Source: Gammaproteobacteria bacterium (lineage in GTDB: Bacteria; Pseudomonadota; Gammaproteobacteria; Steroidobacterales; Foliamicaceae). Taken from it: a stretch of 64,000 nucleotides of DNA. Shown in pieces: positions 25,162-32,913 of the stretch. Within the stretch, counting starts at the first letter, position 1; each line of letters starts with the position of its first letter. The notes beneath the pieces are model-generated. The model made no database searches. It saw only the letters and a program-made list of their open reading frames with translations, and was not told the origin of the DNA. Made by a program: the position numbers and the translations under genes. The stretch is taken from NCBI GenBank assembly GCA_011523505.1, contig WTGP01000043.1, positions 1 to 64,000 on the forward strand. Reading direction: 5' to 3'.

Positions 25162-25485
25162 TTGAATACCGTAGCGAAACTTAGCCGGGATCCGGACTTC
25201 ATCCGGCTGCGCCGTCTCCAGCGGCGCTACGCTTTCGCCATTGCCGGCAGCGTAGTGGCGTTCTACGTCAGTCTGGGCGTGACGATGGCCTACTGGCCGG
25301 AAGTGCTCGACATACGCCTGGTGCCGGGACGCTGGATCACCGTCGGTCTGGTCTGGAACGTGCTGGGCCTGCTCGGCTGGTTTGCCGCCACGGCCACCTA
25401 TGCGGCGCTCAGCACGCGCCGGCTGACGCCGTTGCGCGCGCAAGTCAGGGAACGCCACGGATGGAACAATCCCGATGGCGCCTAA
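25162..25485 (+). CDS. DUF485-like small membrane subunit of a symporter
   Basis: 107-residue protein with two hydrophobic segments (AFAIAGSVVAFYVSLGVTMAYW and TVGLVWNVLGLLGWFAATATYAAL). The layout resembles DUF485/YjcH proteins that accompany ActP-type symporters. The likely start is TTG at 25162, only 6 nt after the REP element; no strong ribosome site is seen, so the start is uncertain. It overlaps the symporter gene by 11 nt, which supports a two-component transporter. Confidence 0.72.
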   Translation: MNTVAKLSRDPDFIRLRRLQRRYAFAIAGSVVAFYVSLGVTMAYWPEVLDIRLVPGRWITVGLVWNVLGLLGWFAATATYAALSTRRLTPLRAQVRERHGWNNPDGA

Positions 25486-27043
25486 CCTGTCTTCCATCCT
25501 CACGTTCGTCCTGATCCTCGGGGCGTCGCTGCTGATCACCTGGCAGGCGGGACGGCGGACGCGTTCGTCCTCGGAGTTCTACGCGGCCTCGCACTCGGTC
25601 GGAGGCTTCAGCAACGGGCTGGCGATCGCCGGCGACCACCTCTCGGCCGGAACGCTGCTGGGAGTGACTGCCGTCATCTACACGGACGGATACGACGGCC
25701 TGATCTACATGACGGGCGGGGCGGTCGGCTACCCGCTGTTGATGTGCCTGCTCGCGGAACGGCTGCGCAATCTGGGCAGCTATACCTTCGTGGACGTGCT
25801 GTCGGCGCGCTTTCGCGAAACCTCGATCCGGGTGCTGGCCGCCACCGGCACGCTGGTGGCCGCGGTCCTGTACCTGATATCGCAGATGGTGGCCGGCGGG
25901 GCGCTGTTCGAGGTGCTGTTCGGCATTCCCTATCCCTGGGCCGTCGCCATGGTGGGCGGCCTGACCGTGCTCTACGTAAGCGTGGGCGGGATGCTGGCGA
26001 CCACCTGGGTGCAGATGACCAAGGCCGTGTTGCTCATGTTCTCGATCCTGGTGCTGCTCGCCCTGCTCATGCTGAACCTGGGCGAGGGGCCGCTGTCGTT
26101 GCTGGAGTCGGCGGCGCGCGTGCATCGGCGGGGCGAGGAATGGCTGAGCCCGGGACAGTTCCTGCCCGACCGGGTTTCGATCTTTGCGTTTGTCCTGACC
26201 GGCATCGTCGGCATGGTCGGGCTGCCGCATCTGCTGATGCGGTTCTTTACGGTTCCCGACGCCCGGCAGGCCCGCCGGTCCGCGGTCTTCGCCACCGGCT
26301 ACATCGTGACTTTTTCCCTGCTGCTCTGGATTACCGGCCTCGGCATCGTCGTGCTGCTGGCCGGCAACACGGAAATCCTGGACGAGCAGGGCGGAATGAT
26401 CGGCAGCACCAATATGGCGATCATGCATGCGGCGCGAATCATCGGAGGCAACGTGATGCTGGGATTCATGGCTTCGGTGGCTTTCGCGACGCTGTTGGCG
26501 GTGGTTTGCGGACTGGTGCTGGCGGCCGCCGCGGCACTGGCGCACGATCTCTACAGCGGGGTCTACAAGCGTGGCCGCGTCGACGACAGGACCGAGGTCC
26601 GGGCCTCGCGGATCAGCGTCGTGGGCCTGGGCGTGATCGCCGTGGCGCTGGGAATTCAGTTTCGGGGACAGAACGTCGCCTATCTGACCGCGCTCGCCTT
26701 TACCGTGGCCGCCAGCGTGAATACGCCGGCGCTGGTTGCGGCGCTGTTCTGGCGCGGAGCCAGCGCGCGCGGCCTGATTCTCGGCGGCTGGGTCGGGATG
26801 GTCGTTTCGGTGGTCCTGCTGGCGCTGAGTCCTGCGGTCTGGGAAGGCGCCCTGGGGCTTGAAAACGCCCCGTTCCCGTGGATTTACCCCGGTCTGTTCT
26901 CGATACCGGCCGCGGCGCTGGTAATCGTTGTAGTATCGCTGGCGGACCGCAGCCCCGAGGCGATGCTGGGGCGCCGGCGTTACGATGAACTGCTGGCGCC
27001 GTCCGTGCTCGGGCGGCGGGATACACCCGTGATACGGCACTAG
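25475..27043 (+). CDS. sodium:solute symporter (ActP-like SSS family)
   Basis: 522-residue inner-membrane transporter with about 13 hydrophobic segments. Family signs include TRSSSEFYAASHSVGGFSNGLAIAGDHLSAGTLLG near the N-terminus, GMVGLPHLLMRFFTVPDARQARRS in the middle, and FTVAASVNTPALVAALFWRGAS. The resemblance to ActP (acetate/monocarboxylate:sodium symport) is strong, but the substrate is unproven. Translation is probably coupled to the preceding DUF485-like gene. bioB starts 17 nt after the stop. Confidence 0.88.
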   Translation: MAPNLSSILTFVLILGASLLITWQAGRRTRSSSEFYAASHSVGGFSNGLAIAGDHLSAGTLLGVTAVIYTDGYDGLIYMTGGAVGYPLLMCLLAERLRNLGSYTFVDVLSARFRETSIRVLAATGTLVAAVLYLISQMVAGGALFEVLFGIPYPWAVAMVGGLTVLYVSVGGMLATTWVQMTKAVLLMFSILVLLALLMLNLGEGPLSLLESAARVHRRGEEWLSPGQFLPDRVSIFAFVLTGIVGMVGLPHLLMRFFTVPDARQARRSAVFATGYIVTFSLLLWITGLGIVVLLAGNTEILDEQGGMIGSTNMAIMHAARIIGGNVMLGFMASVAFATLLAVVCGLVLAAAAALAHDLYSGVYKRGRVDDRTEVRASRISVVGLGVIAVALGIQFRGQNVAYLTALAFTVAASVNTPALVAALFWRGASARGLILGGWVGMVVSVVLLALSPAVWEGALGLENAPFPWIYPGLFSIPAAALVIVVVSLADRSPEAMLGRRRYDELLAPSVLGRRDTPVIRH

Positions 27044-27060
27044 TGCTCCAGGAGGCGAAC

Positions 27061-28032
27061 ATGCCGGACATGACAAGGGCGGACGTCGCGGCGATCTACC
27101 ATTCCCCGCTGCTGGACCTGGTCTACAGGGCGGCGACCGTGCACCGCGAGCATCATGCGCCGGGCGAAGTGCAGCTTTGCACGCTGCTTTCGGTCAAGAC
27201 CGGCGGCTGCCCCGAGGACTGCGCCTATTGCCCGCAGGCGGCCCGTTACCACACCGGCATCGACCGGCACGGCCTGCTGAAACTGGACGCGGTGCTGGAA
27301 GCCGCTCGTGAAGCCAGGGAGGCCGGGAGCACGCGCTTCTGCATGGGCGCCGCCTGGCGCGAAGTGCGCGACAACCGGCATTTCGACGAGGTGCTGGAGA
27401 TGGTGTCCGGCGTCCGCGACCTGGGTCTTGAAGTCTGCTGCACGCTGGGCATGCTCACCGAATCGCAGGCACAGCGGCTCAAGGAAGCGGGACTGTACGC
27501 CTACAACCACAACCTCGATTCGAGTCGCGAGTTCTATCCCGAGATCATCGGCACACGCACCTACGACGATCGCCTGGAGACGCTGGCCAACGTGCACAAG
27601 GCCGGCTTGTCGGTTTGTTGCGGCGGCATCATCGGGATGGGCGAAACGGTCGATCAGCGCATCGACCTGCTGCACACGCTGGCCACCCTGCCCAACCCGC
27701 CGGAATCGGTCCCGGTCAACGCGCTTGTTCCGGTGCCCGGGACTCCGCTGGAAGACTGCCCGCCGGTCTCGACCTGGGAAATGGTCCGGATGATCGCGAG
27801 CGCGCGCGTGCTCATGCCCAGGGCCATGGTGCGCCTGTCCGCCGGGCGCTCGCGCATGAGCGCCGAGCAGCAGGCCTTGTGTTTCCTGGCCGGCGCCAAT
27901 TCGATCTTCACCGGCGAAAAGCTGCTCACCACGCCGAACCCCTCGTTCGACAGCGACGAGGGATTGCTCGAGCTGCTGGGCCTTACCCCAAGAGAACCGT
28001 ACACGCAGCAGGAAACTCACGCGGCTGCATGA
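27061..28032 (+). CDS. bioB: biotin synthase
   Basis: Radical-SAM enzyme that inserts sulfur into dethiobiotin. The 323-residue product has the cluster motif CPEDCAYC (Cys50, Cys54, Cys57), YNHNLDSS and GGIIGMGET. The ATG at 27061 is chosen because AGGAGG lies at 27050-27055, five bases upstream; a GTG at 27043 in the same frame has no ribosome site. No separate promoter or BirA operator is visible in the 17-nt gap after the symporter. It overlaps bioF by 4 nt. Confidence 0.97.
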   Translation: MPDMTRADVAAIYHSPLLDLVYRAATVHREHHAPGEVQLCTLLSVKTGGCPEDCAYCPQAARYHTGIDRHGLLKLDAVLEAAREAREAGSTRFCMGAAWREVRDNRHFDEVLEMVSGVRDLGLEVCCTLGMLTESQAQRLKEAGLYAYNHNLDSSREFYPEIIGTRTYDDRLETLANVHKAGLSVCCGGIIGMGETVDQRIDLLHTLATLPNPPESVPVNALVPVPGTPLEDCPPVSTWEMVRMIASARVLMPRAMVRLSAGRSRMSAEQQALCFLAGANSIFTGEKLLTTPNPSFDSDEGLLELLGLTPREPYTQQETHAAA

Positions 28033-29165
28033 GCGCTGCGATACGGCGCGCCATACGGGAGGCGCTCAGGGAGCGCGAAAAGGCCGGCCTGCTGCGCAGA
28101 CTGGAGACGGCTCACGGCGGCATCGACTTCTGTTCCAACGACTACCTGGGACTGGCCCGGGACCGGCGCCTGCGCGACAGGGTTGCCGCGCTCGCGGCCG
28201 AGAGCGCGGCGCCGCAGGGGGCGACCGGTTCCCGGCTGATTTCCGGGAACCACCCCGCTATCGAGGCGCTGGAGACGCAGCTTGCCGGGTTCTACGCGTC
28301 CGAAGCGGCGCTGGTTTTCTCCAGCGGCTACGCCGCCAACCTCGGATTGCTGGCGAGTCTGGGTGGAGTGGTGCAGACGCTGGTCTGCGACCGCCTGCTG
28401 CATGCCAGCGCCATCGACGGGGGCCGCCTGAGCGGTGCGAAGCGGGTGGTTTTCGCGCACAACGACATGCGCGACCTCAAGGCCAGGCTGGGCGAACTGC
28501 GTTCCGGGGAAACCGCCGCGGTGGCCGTGGACACGGTCTATTCGATGGATGGCGACTTTGCGCCGCTCGAGGAAATAGCGGTTCTGGCCGAAGAACACGA
28601 TGCCGCGGTCGTGGTGGACGAGGCGCATGCCAACGGGGTGCTGGGGCCCGAGGGCCGCGGCGGCGTGGTCGCCGCCGGACTGCAGGACCGGGTATTGGCC
28701 CGGGTGGTGACTTTCGGCAAGGCGCTGGGGCTGCAGGGCGGCGCCGTTCTGTGTTCGCAGGACCTGCGGGAATATCTCGTGAATTTTGCCCGTTCGTTCG
28801 TGTTCTCCACAGGGGTGTCCCCTCTCTGGGCAGCGAGCGTGCAGACCGTCTACGACATGCTTCCGGACCTGAATGCCGAGCGTGAACAATTACTGGACAA
28901 CGTCTCCCGTTTTCGCGAGCGCGTGGCGAAGTCCGCGCAGCCCTGGCTGCCGAGCGAGTCCTGGATCCAGTGCCTGCGCGTGCCCGGCGCCCGGCGCATA
29001 ACGCGCGTGGGCGGCGTTCTTCGCAGCCGGGGGCTGGCTGCCCTGCCGATTCGCGCACCCACCGTTCCCGAGGGCGAGGAGCGAATCCGGGTGTGTCTGC
29101 ACGCGCACAACACGGAGGAGGAAATCGACCTGCTCTTCAGCGCCGTGGACGAAGCGCTTCGTTGA
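28029..29165 (+). CDS. bioF: 8-amino-7-oxononanoate synthase
   Basis: PLP enzyme that condenses pimeloyl-ACP/CoA with alanine, the first step of the biotin ring. The 378-residue product shows FCSNDYLGLARD, GSRLISGNH, VVVDEAHANGVLGPEGRG and the PLP lysine Lys231 in TFGKALGLQGG. Fold type I and length are normal. The ATG at 28029 overlaps the bioB stop. A periplasmic peroxiredoxin gene, not bioH or bioC, comes next. Confidence 0.95.
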   Translation: MSAAIRRAIREALREREKAGLLRRLETAHGGIDFCSNDYLGLARDRRLRDRVAALAAESAAPQGATGSRLISGNHPAIEALETQLAGFYASEAALVFSSGYAANLGLLASLGGVVQTLVCDRLLHASAIDGGRLSGAKRVVFAHNDMRDLKARLGELRSGETAAVAVDTVYSMDGDFAPLEEIAVLAEEHDAAVVVDEAHANGVLGPEGRGGVVAAGLQDRVLARVVTFGKALGLQGGAVLCSQDLREYLVNFARSFVFSTGVSPLWAASVQTVYDMLPDLNAEREQLLDNVSRFRERVAKSAQPWLPSESWIQCLRVPGARRITRVGGVLRSRGLAALPIRAPTVPEGEERIRVCLHAHNTEEEIDLLFSAVDEALR

Positions 29166-29190
29166 TACCTGGGGGAGGGCGGCAAGTGGA

Positions 29191-29196
29191 TATAAT
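29191..29196 (+). promoter_or_regulatory. candidate -10 box before the peroxiredoxin gene
   Basis: TATAAT (tataattttg) in the 63-nt gap after bioF, 33 nt before the ATG at 29229. A TTGATA at 29162 is 23 nt upstream, too far for a standard -35, so this is a weak call. It would give prx-bioD-bioA its own start. Confidence 0.3.
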
Positions 29197-29228
29197 TTTG
29201 CGCCCCCAGCCACTACCGGTAATGTCCC

Positions 29229-29786
29229 ATGAAAAACCTGATGGCCATTGCAACGCTTGCACTTTCCACCGCCGTTCTTGCCGACGAGGCGCCGACAACC
29301 AGCCTGGAGGAAGGCATGCAGGCGCCCGACTGGACCCTGCCCGGCTCGGACGGAAACACCTACGCCCTTGCGGACCTGCTCAAGAAAGGCCCGGTGGTGC
29401 TTGCCTGGTTTCCCAAGGCCTTTACGCCGGGCTGCACGGCCCAGTGCCAGTCCCTGGCGCAAAACGGGGACATGATCCGCGAATACAAGGTCAGCTACTT
29501 CATGGCCAGCGTGGATCCCATCGGCGACAACACCGATTTCGCGAGCAAATACGATGCGGACTTTCCGATCCTCTCCGACGAAAGCAAGGAAGTGGCGAAC
29601 GCTTACCAGGTGATCGGGCAGTATGGCGTGCCGAGGCGCGAAACCTTCTATATCGGAACGGATGGCGTGATCCTGGCGGTGGACCGTGAGGTTGACGCCC
29701 GGGGCGCCGCCAAGGAAACCGCCGCGATGCTGGCAAGCCTGGGCGTCGAGAAACGCGAGTCGCCGGCCTCGTCCGCCGGCCGGTAA
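29229..29786 (+). CDS. exported Bcp/PrxQ-like peroxiredoxin
   Basis: 185-residue AhpC/TSA-family protein with a signal peptide (KNLMAIATLALSTAVLADE) that should place it in the periplasm. The active site FTPGCTAQCQ holds Cys69 and Cys73, resembling the Bcp/PrxQ pattern of a peroxidatic Cys with a nearby resolving Cys; ILSDESKEVANAYQVIG is family-typical. It reduces peroxides at the expense of thiols. Its place inside the biotin gene run, between bioF and bioD, is unusual and no functional link is obvious. Confidence 0.85.
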   Translation: MKNLMAIATLALSTAVLADEAPTTSLEEGMQAPDWTLPGSDGNTYALADLLKKGPVVLAWFPKAFTPGCTAQCQSLAQNGDMIREYKVSYFMASVDPIGDNTDFASKYDADFPILSDESKEVANAYQVIGQYGVPRRETFYIGTDGVILAVDREVDARGAAKETAAMLASLGVEKRESPASSAGR

Positions 29787-29864
29787 CCGCGCCGATACGG
29801 ATCCGGATGCGGGGGCGCCGCGCCGTCGCAAACTTCGGAGGCGTTCCGGCGCAGGCGGAAATCG

Positions 29865-30476
29865 ATGGAGCGCTGCGCAGTTGCGGGTATCGGGACCGGC
29901 GTAGGCAAGACCCTGGTTTCGGCGCTGCTGGTGGAGCGCCTGGGGGCCAGTTACTGGAAACCCATACAGGCCGGGGGCCTCGTGCATACCGACACCGAGG
30001 AGGTCCGCCGCCTGGTCACGCTCAGCCGCGCCCGCTTCCTGCCCGAGGCGTACAGCCTGAAGGCGGCGATGGCGCCGCACGCCGCGGCGGCCCAGGAGGG
30101 CGTGACCCTGCGCAGGGAAGAACTGAGGCTGCCGGAAGTGGAGGGACCGCTGGTGGTGGAGCCGGCCGGCGGGGTGCTGGTGCCGGTGGCCGATGGCCTG
30201 CTCAACATCGATCTCCTGAAATACTGGAACCTGCCGGTGGTGGTTGTTTCCAGCTACTACCTGGGCAGCATCAATCACACGCTGCTTACGGTCGAGGCGC
30301 TGAAGTCGCGTGATCTGGCGCTGGCCGGTATCGTCTTCAACGGCGAGCGGAACGACCATTCCCGCGGCGTGATCCTCCGCGAGACGGGATTGAAGTGCCT
30401 TCTCGATCTTCCCAACCTTCGCCAGCCGGTAAGCCCCGGGCACGTTAAGGCGTACGCGGCGAGAATCGAACTGTGA
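29865..30476 (+). CDS. bioD: dethiobiotin synthetase
   Basis: ATP-dependent carboxylase closing the ureido ring of dethiobiotin. The 203-residue product has the P-loop GTGVGKT at residues 10-16 followed by YWKPIQAG, and [12 protein letters not shown] with the catalytic Glu-Gly region. The start ATG at 29865 is the first that keeps the P-loop in place. The 78-nt gap after the peroxiredoxin gene contains no clear promoter. The stop overlaps the GTG start of bioA. Confidence 0.94.
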   Translation: MERCAVAGIGTGVGKTLVSALLVERLGASYWKPIQAGGLVHTDTEEVRRLVTLSRARFLPEAYSLKAAMAPHAAAAQEGVTLRREELRLPEVEGPLVVEPAGGVLVPVADGLLNIDLLKYWNLPVVVVSSYYLGSINHTLLTVEALKSRDLALAGIVFNGERNDHSRGVILRETGLKCLLDLPNLRQPVSPGHVKAYAARIEL

Positions 30477-31774
30477 ACGAGCGCCTGTCGGCCGCCGACC
30501 TGGATTTCGACCGGCGGCACATCTGGCATCCATACGAGTCCATGCGGAGTCCCACGCCGGTCTATCCGGTTGTCTCCGCCCGCGGCGTGCGCCTGACGCT
30601 GACCGACGGCCGGGAGCTGATCGACGGGATGTCGTCGTGGTGGTCGGTAATCCACGGCTACAACCACCCGGCACTGAACCGTGCGGCGCGCGAGCAGATA
30701 TCGCGCATGCCGCATGTGATGTTCGGGGGGCTGACGCATGCCCCGGCGATCCGCCTCGCGCAACGGCTGGTCGAATTGACTCCGGGCGACCTCGATCGGG
30801 TCTTTTTTTCCGATTCGGGTTCGGTGGCGGTTGAGGTGGCGATCAAGATGGCCCTGCAGTACTGGCGCGCCCGCGGCGTGGAGGGCCGGACCCGGCTGCT
30901 GACGATACGGGGGGGCTATTACGGCGACACCTTCCAGGCCATGTCGGTCTGCGATCCGGTGACCGGCATGCATCACCTGTTTGCCGGTGCCGTGTCCGAA
31001 CAGCTGTTCGCCGACCGGCCACGCGTGCGCTTCGGCGAGTCCTGGGACCCGTCCGACCTGGCTTCGCTGGAGGACCTGGCGGCCCGGCACGGCGATGAGA
31101 TCGCCGCCGTGATCCTGGAGCCCATCGTGCAGGGCGCCGGCGGCATGCGCTTCTATCATCCCGAGTATCTCAAGGGCGCCCGCGAGCTGTGCGATCGCCA
31201 TGGATTCCTGCTGATCGCGGACGAGATCGCCACCGGGTTCGGGCGAAGCGGCGAACTGTTCGGTTGCGATCACGCCGGCGTGGTTCCCGACATCATGTGC
31301 GTGGGCAAGGCGCTGACCGGCGGTTACCTGAGCCTGGCGGCCACGCTCGCGCGTCCGCATGTCGCCGGGACGATCTCCGCCGCGCCCGGCGCCGCCGGCG
31401 TGCTGATGCATGGCCCCACCTTCATGGCCAACCCGCTGGCCTGCGCGGTCGCCGTGGCAAGCGTCGATCTGCTGATGGAATCGCCGTGGCGGAAACGGGT
31501 GGCGCGGGTCGAGCGGGAGCTGCGCCGCGGCCTCGCGCCTTGCCGCGACCTGGCCCAGGTAGCGGACGTGCGCGTGCTCGGCGCCATCGGCGTAGTCGAG
31601 ATGCGCAAGCCCGTGGACATCGCCCGCATCCAGCGCCGTCTCGTGGAGCGCGGCGTATGGGCCCGGCCGTTCGGCAAGCTTATCTACCTGATGCCTGCCT
31701 ACGTGATGTCCGTGCGGGACCTCAGGACCCTCTGCGCCGCCGTCTGCGAAACGGTCGCCCAGGAGCCCGCATAG
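30473..31774 (+). CDS. bioA: adenosylmethionine-8-amino-7-oxononanoate aminotransferase
   Basis: PLP aminotransferase making 7,8-diaminopelargonate, using S-adenosylmethionine as amino donor. The 433-residue product shows [47 protein letters not shown] and the PLP lysine Lys279 in [14 protein letters not shown]. The HPY and SSWW features distinguish BioA from other class III transaminases. It starts with GTG overlapping the bioD stop. A MITE-like repeat follows the gene. With bioB, bioF and bioD this covers the late biotin pathway. Confidence 0.96.
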   Translation: MNERLSAADLDFDRRHIWHPYESMRSPTPVYPVVSARGVRLTLTDGRELIDGMSSWWSVIHGYNHPALNRAAREQISRMPHVMFGGLTHAPAIRLAQRLVELTPGDLDRVFFSDSGSVAVEVAIKMALQYWRARGVEGRTRLLTIRGGYYGDTFQAMSVCDPVTGMHHLFAGAVSEQLFADRPRVRFGESWDPSDLASLEDLAARHGDEIAAVILEPIVQGAGGMRFYHPEYLKGARELCDRHGFLLIADEIATGFGRSGELFGCDHAGVVPDIMCVGKALTGGYLSLAATLARPHVAGTISAAPGAAGVLMHGPTFMANPLACAVAVASVDLLMESPWRKRVARVERELRRGLAPCRDLAQVADVRVLGAIGVVEMRKPVDIARIQRRLVERGVWARPFGKLIYLMPAYVMSVRDLRTLCAAVCETVAQEPA

Positions 31775-31821
31775 CCCGCCTTTCCTTGCTCCCATCCTTC
31801 CGGCTCCGAGCGACTGTCGTA

Positions 31822-31948
31822 GCTTTAACTTCATCCCCTTCTTCAGGGAGTATTGGAGCCAGGGGTGAGCGCCGTTGTCCCGGCGCGAACGAGCAAGCTA
31901 CAGGGATGTATTCATGCGTCTCCCGGAAGAAGGGGGTGAAGTTAAAGC
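31822..31948. mobile_element. MITE-like element with 28-base terminal inverted repeats
   Basis: The left end gctttaacttcatccccttc (31822 on, 28 bases to 31849) and the right end 31921-31948 (finishing gggggtgaagttaaagc) are inverted repeats matching at 26 of 28 positions. The 71-base interior has no coding capacity. It sits between bioA and the enoyl-CoA hydratase gene. No transposase is nearby, so it would be non-autonomous; alternatively it is a large structured repeat of REP type. Confidence 0.6.
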
Positions 31949-32004
31949 GGAATCGAAGCGGTGCGAGAGGGTACTATCGGTGCGCAAATCTGGGAAACAT
32001 CGAA

Positions 32005-32805
32005 ATGAGTGAAGCGCTGCTGTACGAGAAGGACGGGGCCGTGGTCCTGCTGACGATCAATCGGCCCGACGAACGCAACCTGCTGGGTCGCATCGGCGAC
32101 GGCGCGTTGTTCGAGAAGGCGGCCGGTCGAATTCAGGCGGATTCCGAAGTGCGTTGCGCCGTCCTGACCGGGGCGGGCCGCGCGTTCTCGTCGGGTGGTG
32201 ACGTCAAGGCCATGCGCGACCGCAGCGGAGCGTTCGAGGGTGGGTCCGCGGAATTGCGCGAGAGCTATCGCAACGAGATCCACCGCATGATCCGCGCATT
32301 GTGGAACCTGGACGTGCCGCTGATCGCGGCGGTCAACGGTCCCGCAATCGGTCTGGGCAACGACGTGGCCTGCCTTGCCGATATCCGCCTGGCTTCGGAG
32401 AAGGCGCTGTTCGGGCAAACCTTCCTCAAGCTGGGCCTGATTCCGGGCGACGGGGGCGCCTGGATCCTCCAGCATCTGATCGGCTATTCGCGCGCCGCGC
32501 AGCTATTGCTGACCGGCCAGCTCATCGACGCCGGAACGGCCAGGGACTGGGGGCTGGTCAGCGAAGTTACCTCGCGGGAAGAGTTGCTGCCGAGGACCCG
32601 CGAACTCGCCGGCGAAATCGCGCTGCAGCCGCCGGTGGCGCTGCGCATGGCCAAGCAACTGCTGCGCGCCGGCAGGCAGGACCGCTTCGGGTCGGTCATG
32701 GAGATGTCCGCGAATCTGCAGGGAATCCTGCAACGCACACGTGACCACGACGAGGCGGTGGCGGCATTCTTTGAAAAGCGCCCGCCGGAATTCACCGGGA
32801 AATGA
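32005..32805 (+). CDS. enoyl-CoA hydratase/isomerase family protein
   Basis: 266-residue crotonase-fold enzyme acting on an acyl-CoA. The oxyanion-hole segments are visible: GAGRAFSSGGDVKAM and NGPAIGLGNDVACLADIRLAS, and the second catalytic region is FLKLGLIPGDGGAWILQHLIG, where Asp replaces the Glu usually seen in hydratases, so isomerase or other crotonase activity is possible. The start at ATG 32005 is chosen; a much longer open frame upstream would run through the MITE and bioA and is rejected. It appears monocistronic. Confidence 0.88.
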   Translation: MSEALLYEKDGAVVLLTINRPDERNLLGRIGDGALFEKAAGRIQADSEVRCAVLTGAGRAFSSGGDVKAMRDRSGAFEGGSAELRESYRNEIHRMIRALWNLDVPLIAAVNGPAIGLGNDVACLADIRLASEKALFGQTFLKLGLIPGDGGAWILQHLIGYSRAAQLLLTGQLIDAGTARDWGLVSEVTSREELLPRTRELAGEIALQPPVALRMAKQLLRAGRQDRFGSVMEMSANLQGILQRTRDHDEAVAAFFEKRPPEFTGK

Positions 32806-32913
32806 TGATAGAGTTGCGGCAATTCCCGCTTCCACCCTGGCGGGGACGGTCGTTGCGGGGGAAGTGGATCGCAGCCTGTCTGCGCAAGGTGGGGGACGCA
32901 GAGATCAGCGATC

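Noticed and set aside
23136..25202. 688-codon open frame antisense to the aldehyde dehydrogenase
   Set aside because: It mirrors a well-recognised ALDH and VOC gene; the composition is the usual GC-rich shadow with no domain signal.
25445..27076. 543-codon open frame antisense to the symporter
   Set aside because: It is a His/Gln/Arg-rich shadow of a membrane protein's codons with no family features.
31189..32004. longer N-terminus for the enoyl-CoA hydratase
   Set aside because: The upstream frame runs antisense-like through bioA and the MITE; the ATG at 32005 starts the crotonase domain.
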